Assembly: GCF_000485595.1 (NCBI RefSeq)
Contig: NW_014577392.1
Coordinates: forward strand, 139,356 to 175,178
DNA length: 35,823 nt
Reading direction: 5' to 3'
From: Priapulus caudatus
Lineage: Eukaryota > Priapulida > Priapulimorpha > Priapulimorphida > Priapulidae
Of this stretch, positions 28,220 through 35,823 are shown one piece after another. Below the pieces are notes generated by a model. The model did not search any database. It was not told the origin of the DNA and worked only from the letters and a program-made list of their open reading frames with translations. How positions within the stretch are numbered: the stretch's first letter is position 1; every line of letters starts with the position of its first letter. Position numbers and translations under genes: made by a program.

Positions 28220-29230
28220 TAGAATATCTATTAAGAAAAAATGGTGGATAACTGGGTGTGGTTAGAGGGGAATAGAAGAAGATAGGGGAGGATTGATACA
28301 TTTAGAGGAACAGGGAAGATTCTTGAGAGAGAACAGAAGGGCGTGGGTGCATGGTGCCCGGTGGTGCATCCATTCTACTGAGCTGTATATAATAACACAT
28401 GACTCGTTGTATATATAAGAACTGTTGTTATATACAACTCAGTAATCTATGCCCAGTATTCCGGATAAAAATATGCAATTTTCCAGCTCCCGTTGATTAA
28501 AACCACAATTTCTAATTCGCAGAAAATTACACCAGCATTTCTCAGGTAATAAACCATATTTACTGTGAAAACACAGTTTACTGGTGGTGTCTATGCCATT
28601 CTGGAAGAAATAGTTATGCATCTTTAAAGCCTTGATCATCTTTTTGCACGAGAATTTCTTTCAGGGCTTTCCCCGCTTCTCGAGTGACTTCTTTCCCCGA
28701 ATCGCGAATATTTTTTCTGCCATTTCTCGGATCCGAGATAATAAAATTGGGCCAATATTCCGAATCTCGACAATAACCGTTGCTCTTCTCATTCTTGACT
28801 GTTGTTCAGTGAGATCGACGATCGAGGTGGGAAGACGATGAAACTCAATATTTATTTTGATGTAGGCCTACTGTGTCGACCGCGGTTTCCCATGCCACAG
28901 AAGGTATATGCAGAGCGATATATATCAGTTGCGCACTGCGGACACGTGCAAGTCCATAGAGTCGACCTCTGACTAAACCTATTCCTGGCCACGACTGGAA
29001 AGCCAGAATTTTGTCATTTAACTGTTGATGTATACAGTAGGTTACTAATTTTGGTTTATGCTCATTGTGCGTGTTGGTTCTATAATTTCCTATAATATAA
29101 TTTATGTAATATAATTTTCTGTTGTAACACAAGTACCCACGAACACACACTAAAAGCATCCACGAACGAACTCGCACGCGCTCGCGCGAAAAAAAAACGG
29201 GTATAAATATTCTTACGTATGAGGAGAATG
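28220..29230. other. No gene seen
   Basis: Mixed-composition sequence with no recognisable exon. Around 28630-28810 are repeated TCTCG/CGAGA words. No repeat family was recognised. Confidence 0.4.
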
Positions 29231-29257
29231 AACTCACAGACGCGCAACCACGTACCC

Positions 29258-29320
29258 CACCCACGCACACATTCACACACAGGCGCGCCGCGCACACACA
29301 CAGACACACAACACACACAC

Positions 29321-29367
<47 letters not shown>

Positions 29368-29414
29368 GGCCACGCACGCACGCACACGCACACACACACA
29401 CACACCCAGAAGGG

Positions 29415-29445
<31 letters not shown>

Positions 29446-29515
29446 AGAGCGAGAGAGAGAGAGAAAGAGAAGAGAGAGAGAGAGAGAAGAAGAGAGAGAG
29501 AGAGAAAGAGAAAGA

Positions 29516-29552
<37 letters not shown>

Positions 29553-29558
29553 AGGAGA

Positions 29559-29609
<51 letters not shown>
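29258..29609. repeat. Long (AC)n followed by (AG)n microsatellite
   Basis: AC-rich tract from about 29258 to 29405, then a purine-only AG tract from about 29408 to 29609 broken only by occasional AA, GG or single C. The open frames of 166 and 186 codons here are entirely repeat translation (THTH, RERE, CVCV). Confidence 0.95.
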
Positions 29610-29611
29610 CG

Positions 29612-30108
29612 ATATCAGGAGTGGTTTATATCTGCGATTCTGCGTGTGCGCGCGCGCCCGTGTGTGTTTCGCCTACATCGCGCATATTTGCCGTGCGGCC
29701 CAGGTGGGCATATATTTAACACCACCGGTACTTATTACTCGTAATGCTATATAAGTAAGCTGCACGTAGAAAATTTCTGCCCCGCATACGCATGCTGCAT
29801 TTCATCTCATCAGCATCAAATCATAATTAGGCCGAGAATCACCCGAAAATAATTGAATCCGCGAGAATCTCATGAGAATCATTTCATCCGCGATCGTAAA
29901 TGAAAGCCAATTAAAGAGTTTCCCTACTGCCGCCAGCTCAGCACCGTCTGCCCATTTTCCTAGTTTTGCAGCACCTACCATTGAAAGGCTTTTAATTTGC
30001 AATACTGCTTACGCTTTTCCAGCCTAACTTCACGAGTATTCAACTATATTAAAGAATGTGTTTAATTGGCATTCTTCCCTTATTGCTGATCCTAAAGTTA
30101 TGATACAT
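29612..30108. other. No gene seen
   Basis: A short GCGCGCGC run near 29648, then ordinary sequence with several GAGAATC/CGAGAATC words (29830-29890). No gene family was recognised. Confidence 0.4.
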
Positions 30109-30110
30109 TA

Positions 30111-30171
30111 TATCAAGAGTGGATCAAGAGAGAGATAATAGAGATAATAGAGATATTATCCACTCTTGATT
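30111..30171. repeat. Inverted repeat TATCAAGAGTGGAT ... ATCCACTCTTGAT
   Basis: Short arms flank a purine-rich GAGATAATA repeat. The same TATCAAGAGT(G/A)GATAATA core forms the palindrome at 9835-9878, so the two are members of one dispersed foldback family. Confidence 0.6.
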
Positions 30172-30424
30172 ATATCCTAAAATTCCTGATACATTATTTA
30201 TAGAAATTTACGTGTTATGAATTCTGATAATATATAAAATCTCCAAAATATATTTAGTACTGCCTTGTATGCGCATCACACTACAGTACAGACACGGCTT
30301 CACATCTTGTTCCTCCCGGCGTAAAAAGTTCCCGCGGTTGTTATAGCGGTAATTATAGCGCCCACCTGCAGCCGATGCGGTCCAAAGTAACCACGAGATG
30401 GCGCTGTTGTGCGTAATTTTACAT

Positions 30425-30515
30425 AGACTGGTACCCGGTCTCATTTCTCGGCTTAGGTAACCCACAAGAGTGACACCCATCGAGTAATCGAGGTGGGAGC
30501 GAGTACCAGTCTAAA
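30425..30515. repeat. Small foldback, arms TAGACTGGTAC / GTACCAGTCTA
   Basis: The 11-bp arms at about 30425 and 30505 are exact reverse complements and extend imperfectly inward. The interior is non-coding. Confidence 0.5.
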
Positions 30516-30519
30516 CTTC

Positions 30520-31250
30520 ACATATACATTCTTGATCTCAGTAGTTTTGTTGTTATATGCGACTTTCTGCATTTTGCAATGCCTTAGTTGCCTATCAGGG
30601 ATTTCTGATTGCCTTCCGGTGCAGGTATTTCATATAGACGATATGTTTGTGAAAATTTTGGAAATGTAGTAATTTGTGTCCAATTAGTGAATTGCCTTGA
30701 TTAGTATCCTGCGGCCCACGGCACGGCCCACGGGCATCAGGGACCTAGTCCGCAAATGCAGACGTAAACTCCGCTTTGCTAATCTGAGGGTGCGGGTTTA
30801 CCCATAACTGGGTTCTGCGTCGGCTCGGACTACAGGGACCGGGCGCAGGCACTTGGGTCCGTTTCAATAATAAAAAGAAAAAGAATGGTAGGTAAATAAG
30901 CAAGAAATGTATTTCCTGCCAGTGTGTTTCTCTACTATCGTTTTTTGCCTATTATTACTGATCTTATCTTCTTATCCCTCGTAGGTGCTTGGAATGGCAC
31001 ACAATCAACAACGTCAATCTTCAACGTCGTCGGTCCGCTGCTACCGTAGACCGAATAATTCTGTCCCATATAACCTTTTTTATATTTTGGTGAAGATTAT
31101 ATTGGGACAGAACGGGGTTCATTGAAATTTCGTGAGATCGCATGCAAAATGCATGCGCTGCGAATGCGGCCCGTACGCCGCTATTGGCGCGAAAAAAAAC
31201 CTACCGTTCCCTTCTACATGACTTTACCTTGCTACAGATATGTGTATACA
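30520..31250. other. No gene seen; possible retroposon 3' end near 30880
   Basis: 30690-30890 is GC-rich (GGCCCACGGCACGGCCCACG, GGGACCTAGTCC) and ends in AATAATAAAAAGAAAAAGAA, like the tail of a retroposon. 31063-31105 holds an inverted repeat CTGTCCCATATAA / TTATATTGGGACAG. No conserved exon was recognised. Confidence 0.3.
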
Positions 31251-31253
31251 TTC

Positions 31254-31963
31254 ACTTCAATCGTTATTCACTTCTTAAAAGATTGTTTTTCAGAAACCCG
31301 CTTCATTCCACTTTCGTAAATAACATTTCAGGGTTCTCCCCAGGATGAAATTCAAACAGGGGGGAGAGGAGGGGAAGGGGGAGGGGGGGTCCGGGGGGCG
31401 TGTTTTTTTACCGTACCACTAATTAATGCGTAAAATCGTCACCACACCATAGACGGTATTTGGGGTTCTTGTATATATAAGATAGCCGAGTCGGTGTACA
31501 GTTAGTGGTGTGGGACAGGTTGACTGTTTGTACTTGTGTATTGTCTGCAGTGCATGCGTGGCACGGTAAAAATACACGTGCCGGGTGTCCTGGTCGAATG
31601 GGAATTCTTGACGATCGATTCCCTCGCTGGCAAACTTTTATTGTGGTGTAATTTAATCGGGGCGGAGGTATTTTAAACGGGGCGCAACGATTGAAACAGG
31701 GGGGAGTTTTCCCAAACGGGGCGCGCGCGCCCCAGTTGCGCAACGTAGGGAGAACCCTGCATTTACCATTTTCAAACAATCAGACCAATCAGAGCGAGTG
31801 TTATAATAGCCTGGTTCTCGCTTGTATCTGTGGCGCTGCAGAAGGGCTGATAGACTCACTCTGATTGGTCTGATTGTTTGTAAATGGCGAATGTTATTTA
31901 CGAAAGTGGAATGAAGCGGGTTTCTGAAAAACAATCTTTTAAGAAGTGAATAACGATTGAAGT
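31254..31963. mobile_element. Foldback element with 74-bp perfect outer arms, interrupted
   Basis: Positions 31254-31327 and 31890-31963 are exact reverse complements. Homology continues inward: AAACAATCAGACCAATCAGA near 31775 pairs with TCTGATTGGTCTGATTGTTT at 31860-31879. The left arm is split by the 438-bp CAGGG element at 31329-31766, so this foldback was there first. Confidence 0.85.
31329..31766 (-). mobile_element. 438-bp element with CAGGGTTCTCCC termini, copy 2
   Basis: Reverse copy of 4797-5231. Its terminal inverted repeats are CAGGGTTCTCCCC and GGGAGAACCCTG. CATTT stands directly on each side (31324-31328 and 31767-31771), a likely 5-bp target duplication. Indels shift the long frame seen in copy 1. 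Confidence 0.8.
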
Positions 31964-31964
31964 T

Positions 31965-32345
31965 ACACTTACAGCGTTCCTTACGGCGTAGTTTGAAAGG
32001 CTGTTCGCTCAGCGCACGAGTTGTTTACAAGATGGCGACGGGAAATCTGGCGAATGCGAATCTAACATTTCTGACGTCAATTTGCAATCTATTTCAACTT
32101 TATTTAATTTTTCATTTATTCATTTACTTCTAAATTCAATTCGTATCAATTTCGTCTGCTAATTCGTTTAACAGTACTTGTTCGAAGACATTAAAATCTC
32201 GCGATTAAAATCTGCTGAGTAACCCTCCATGGGGGCCGCCATCTTTGATCAAGCGAGCGCACAGCGAGCGCTCGCGTGTCGTTCAAGAGGCGCTGCGTTC
32301 GTGCAACGAGCGTTCGCATCGAGCGTTCGCTCTCCTGAACACGCC
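31965..32345. promoter_or_regulatory. CpG-rich stretch with two YY1-like motifs, possible Mpv17 promoter
   Basis: ACAAGATGGCGAC on the plus strand (near 32028) and GGCCGCCATCTTTG (near 32234; AAGATGGCGGCC on the minus strand) match the YY1 core found at many metazoan start regions. The span is rich in GCGAGCG/CGCTCGC. The Mpv17 coding exon begins with an acceptor and so needs an upstream 5' UTR exon, for which this is the best-looking source in the window. No donor is assigned. Confidence 0.35.
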
Positions 32346-32356
32346 TCAGGACATGG

Positions 32357-32684
32357 CAGGGGTAGAAATTAACTTTTGAACAAGGGAGTCCGTTCCTCAA
32401 AAAGAGGGAGTCCGCAGTCTGAGGTTCAAAATTAAAGATATTAACAATAACGCATGTGCTTATTTTTAAGATTCATGCATTGATGCAGTTGCACGTCTGC
32501 CAAATTTTCTTTGGACATTAGCTGAACAAATACAGTAATTCTGCGAGGCCGTGCTCTGGAACGAACTAGTTAGTATGGCAGAATTTTCAGGGAGTCAGAC
32601 GGACTCCTGCATATGTCAAATCAGGGAGTCCGACAGTAAATCAGGGAGTATTTGACTCCGGACTCCCGTTAATTTTGCACCCTG
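32357..32684. mobile_element. hAT-like MITE with CAGGG..GAAATTAAC ends and GGGAGTC repeats
   Basis: The left end is CAGGGGTAGAAATTAAC (32357) and the right end GTTAATTTTGCACCCTG (ending 32684). Internally GGGAGTCCG occurs several times in both orientations. Non-coding. Confidence 0.6.
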
Positions 32685-32825
32685 ACATTGACACTGACAG
32701 GTCACACATCCGCATCTCCATCTCTATGGTCCTTATCCAGGTCTCCTAGGGTATTCCCCTTCTTCTCCTCCCGTCTGACTCTGGCATCCATCTAAGTGCT
32801 GTTTTTGCTATATCACCTTCCATCC

Positions 32826-32900
32826 TAGCTCTAGTACTATAGCCCGCGTTCAAGAACGGCCTGCGGCAGTTAATGAACGCGGGCTATAGTACTAGAGCTA
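32826..32900. mobile_element. 75-bp foldback with 27-bp perfect arms
   Basis: Positions 32826-32852 and 32874-32900 are exact reverse complements, with arms holding CTAGTACTATAGCCCGC. The flanks CTTCCATCC (left) and CTTCCAACC (right) look like a 9-bp target duplication with one change. A half copy occurs near 27712. Confidence 0.8.
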
Positions 32901-33410
32901 CTTCCAACCGTGCGACATGACCGAGCCAAGTCCATCTTCTTCTTTTAATTATATTTCCCAATGGTTGTGTGTGTGTGATTAATTTGGTAGAGTCGTTCGT
33001 TTGTAATTGTGTTTGGCCACTGTATCTTGAGGATCCGCCGTAATGACTTTGTTTCGAAGGCATAGAGTTTTTGAGTGATTTCTTTTGTTGCCTTCCAGCT
33101 TTCTGCTCTGTAAAGAAGCACACTCAAAACATTACTGATAATTTCTTGTAAATGTTGTTCAAATCTTCTCTGCAACACACAAGTACACCGAATGCACGTC
33201 GCTGTGCACAAACAATTTTATATTCTTGACTCTTCTATCTGTTCTATAATATTCTACATTCTTCTCTCTAATATATAGATCTATTATGACACTCCTGATT
33301 TTATTAGAGAAACGTTCCAAGTATCTGTGAGCATGCCCACTTTGTCTTAGCTCTACCAGTGAACCTTCACAGGTTTTACTGCTTGTGCCATAATCAACAA
33401 ACGAGGGCAT
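32895..33410 (-). pseudogene. Non-LTR retrotransposon reverse-transcriptase C-terminal relic
   Basis: Read on the minus strand through frameshifts: SNVLSVLLYRAESWKATKEI, YAFETKSLRRILKIQWPNTI then TNERLY, and RRRRWTWLGHVARLE-like residues. The LLYRAESW...FETKSLRRIL.I.WP..ITN..L and RRRWTWLGHVAR pattern is the standard C-terminus of many non-LTR reverse-transcriptase ORFs. It is spread over three frames and has no intact catalytic domain, so it is dead. Confidence 0.85.
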
Positions 33411-33680
33411 ATAGTTCTATAGCTCGGTTTAATGATAGTACTGATGTATAGGGTACTAAATTGTACTTCACCCCACTGCACGTATCCATTAGCTATATAT
33501 GCAATAATATGCAATAAGACATAGTGCACAGGTTAGAGTTGTACATTAGTTACACAGATATTTATTGGTGCTATAGACAGACTCACTGCATCATACACAT
33601 GGGTGCTCCTGTGCCATTGTAATGTGTATTAAACAATGTTACATTATGGTAATATTTAATCTATATTATTTCATTTGCAG

Positions 33681-35674
33681 ACCAGTTTATTAAGCCATGG
33701 CTACATTTTGGCGATCATATCTGCATGTTCTAAGTAAACATCCTTGGAAGACACAGTTGGCAACAACAGGTGATTTATGTTATAATGAATTGTAAAATCC
33801 TTCCCTCACACACTTGATATTAGCTCAAGTGTTACTTATTGTTATGTAAACTCAATTACCAATGTACTACGTACAAATAAGCATCAAGAAAAGACGGTGA
33901 ATGAGATTAAGGTGCAGAGGAGGAAGTAGCAGTAGAAGAATTGCAGGATAATTGCAGGTAATGTATGTGGGGTTAGAAGGAGAGCAGGCAGATGAAGCAT
34001 GTGGAGAAGAGGTAGAACATTAGGATGTTGAGGAGGCAGTATATGAAGGTGGAACAGGATGGAAATTGCATGATGGGACAGAGCTAGGGAAGAATTAATT
34101 ACATGTGAGGAATTGATGGAGAAAGAGAATTCCACAGAAGAGAAGTAAATTCTATTCCTTCCTATTGTCTTCTGTCACCATTAATTTATACTATCTTTTC
34201 GTGTATTACCTAATTTCCTTTCTCTAGCTTACCATCTTCATCTCTTAGACTTATACCTAAATCATCTAGCTCCCACTGCCCAGCTCATCCTTTTCTTTCT
34301 CCTATCCAATCTCTTATTTCACATTTTCCTGAACTGGCTGCAATGCTGCATACACTTCTTTTTAATTTCCCCTACTCCCCTTCCTCATTCTCCTTCCTTC
34401 ATTGTACCAGCCTAGCTCTTCTTCCATCTTCTTCCTGATTTCCATCTTTTTACTCTAATTTTCCCTTCTTCACTTCTCATCTATTCTCTTCTTTCTTCTT
34501 TTGAAATTAGTCAAATTTTTGCCCTGCCAGTATTCCATCAGGCCAAATATGTTGTAGTATTGTAATTGTTCACCAGCAGCAAGCAAATTAACACATCTTA
34601 TAAGAAACTCTAATTAGTTACTTGATCATTTGTTAAATAACGGTTATAGCCTTAACACACTGATTGAGTGTCTAGTATATATAATGGAGCACGTGTAGGC
34701 CTAATTGAGATTTTCATGTAGAATTTTCCTGAGCACAAGTTTATAATTAACACGTAATGTTACAGGTGTATGAATCAATTAGGAAATCGGAAAAGTGGAA
34801 CTATTATGTAGTCCACTTTAAATATTTTGTTTCAATAAACTACAATTACGTTTTTAGGTGTTCTGTGTGGAGCTGGGGACTGTATTGCACAGCTCATTGT
34901 AGAGAAGAAGGAACTGAGGCACTATGATTGGATAAGATGTACAAGGTTCACCTTAGTTGGTTTCTGTGTAATTGTAAGTAATGTTTTAGCTCGAGCATAT
35001 TTTTTAAAAACATATCTTAAAATAACTACATTAAATAAAATATTTACCTCCTATAAACGAGAATAAAAGTGTTCTGTTGAACTGGTTTTGCCTTTCATGT
35101 GTAGATCAATGACACATTTTGCATTTTTGTCAGAACAGACAGATTTGGCATGGTTAGGTTTTATCTAAATTTCGAAAAATGAAAACAGTGGGCATGTACA
35201 TCTATTATTGGTGGCTGTTTACTAAAAATGTCAAAATTTGTTATATGTGGAATAAGGATAAAAATATATATTACAATTAATGTTCTAGGGACCGGCACTC
35301 CGAACGTGGTACCTGGCGTTAGAGAGACTGTTTGGAACAACAGGAAAGTCTGTTGCTTTGAAAAAAGTATTCTTTGATCAGGTATATTGATTTCTTTACA
35401 ATCCACACCATGCATAGAAATGCATTTTTCATTTATTATTCTCAGAATTACTGAAAACAAGTCAATGTCTTGGTTGAACTCTTTGCTGAATTGTATATGT
35501 ATTTCTTTTTAAAGCTACAAAAAACTGACTTTTAAATTTGTCAAATATTTCTTATTTAATTATAATATTTTGTTTCAGACTATCTTTGCACCAATATTCC
35601 TAGGTAATTTTATCATGCTCATGAGCCATCTTCAAGGACAGAAATGGCCTGATATCAAAAATACTATGGAAAAG
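33681..35674 (+). CDS. MPV17: Mpv17 mitochondrial inner-membrane protein (3'-partial)
   Basis: Small multi-pass membrane protein of the Mpv17/PXMP2/Sym1 family; in mammals it sits in the mitochondrial inner membrane and is needed for mtDNA maintenance. Exons: 33681-33769 (ATG at 33697; the exon opens after an acceptor, so a 5' UTR exon lies upstream), 34858-34973, 35289-35381, 35579-35674. Junctions are GT-AG, with phases 1, 0, 0, 0. The encoded 126 residues include MATFWRSYLHVLSKHPWKTQ, GAGDCIAQLIVEKKELRHYD, GPALRTWYLALERLFG and APIFLGNFIMLM. Family hallmarks are W..Y...L..HPW.TQ at the N-terminus, G.GD.I.Q, and GP...WY..L. Full-length family members are about 175 residues, so the last 50 or so lie past the window. 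The start fits the usual MPV17 N-terminus. Confidence 0.95.
33890..34505. repeat. Purine-rich tract switching to pyrimidine-rich tract in Mpv17 intron 1
   Basis: 33890-34145 is strongly purine-biased (GAGGAGGAAGTAGCAGTAG-type words). 34150-34505 is pyrimidine-biased (CTTCTTCCATCTTCTTCC). The switch is abrupt at about 34148. I do not see a clean inverted repeat between the halves. The open frame on the minus strand reflects composition only. Confidence 0.5.
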
Positions 35675-35735
35675 GTGATTTTTAGTGGTATATTTATATA
35701 TATATTAACCAGACCATATTTTCTAATATAAAATG

Positions 35736-35823
35736 CAGGCCCGTAGCCAGCTTTCTATTGGGGGGGGTTCGTTTTTCAATGTTGGCAATTTGCTCGGCAG
35801 GGGCGTGTACAGGATTTGTACCA
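35736..35823. mobile_element. hAT-like repeat end, CAGGCCCGTAGCCAG, running off the window
   Basis: CAGGCCCGTAGCCAGC at 35736 matches the terminus at 24052-24066, followed by a G9 tract. It lies in the Mpv17 intron after exon 4. A further CAGGGGCGTGTAC near 35799 may be a second, nested terminus. Confidence 0.5.

Noticed and set aside
29219-29719. 166-codon open frame on the plus strand and a 186-codon frame on the minus strand (28845-29405)
   Set aside because: Both are translations of AC and AG microsatellites (runs of TH, RE, CV) and have no domain.
30690-30890. Possible SINE or retroposon with an A-rich tail
   Set aside because: No clear Pol III boxes, no second copy in the window and no target duplication. 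Mentioned only as a possibility.
33884-34135. 83-codon minus-strand frame rich in His, Leu and Pro
   Set aside because: It comes from the purine-biased tract in the Mpv17 intron. No domain, no splice signals.

Overview
This is metazoan nuclear DNA: spliced genes with GT-AG introns, polyadenylation signals, TTAGGG-type telomere-like repeats and a dense load of small DNA transposons. A marine invertebrate is the most likely source, because of the many GTCCG-rich hairpin repeats and foldback elements. The sequence does not fix the phylum. There is no bacterial or viral gene set, no operon and no CRISPR array.

Three conserved single-copy-type genes are present. (1) Translation elongation factor 1-alpha, plus strand, positions 1-8261. 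Its 5' end lies before the window and it ends at a TGA at 8259-8261. A first intron of about 7 kb is packed with repeats. One of its exons (1294-1425) is recognisable but peppered with one- and two-base indels. (2) Adenosine deaminase, minus strand, coding exons from 23887 down to 14936. Exon phases are consistent throughout, several exon lengths equal those I recall for human ADA, and the last coding exon ends in a TAA. A 5-codon first exon at 24023-24037 is only a candidate. (3) Mpv17, plus strand, from 33681 to the window end. Four coding exons give 126 residues and the C-terminal third lies beyond the window. The three genes have no evident functional link.

The rest is repeat-rich. 1426-6989 is intron holding three head-to-tail copies of a composite hairpin/GTCCG repeat. 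8900-9770 is a duplicated segment, one copy of which carries a THAP-encoding transposon. 9835-11660 holds foldback elements, a 112-bp tandem array and an assembly gap (10700-10925). 24000-28000 is a transposon graveyard with retrotransposon remains and two large foldbacks. 28120-29610 holds long microsatellites. 31250-32700 holds nested foldbacks and a CpG-rich stretch that may be the Mpv17 promoter. 32895-33410 is a decayed non-LTR retrotransposon end.

The most notable pattern is that all four telomere-like arrays of three or more units lie in the loop of an inverted-repeat (foldback) element. Other highlights are an empty site and its filled counterpart side by side for the THAP transposon, a 40-bp perfect palindrome with a 7-bp target duplication, and an EF1A exon that looks like uncorrected long-read sequence.
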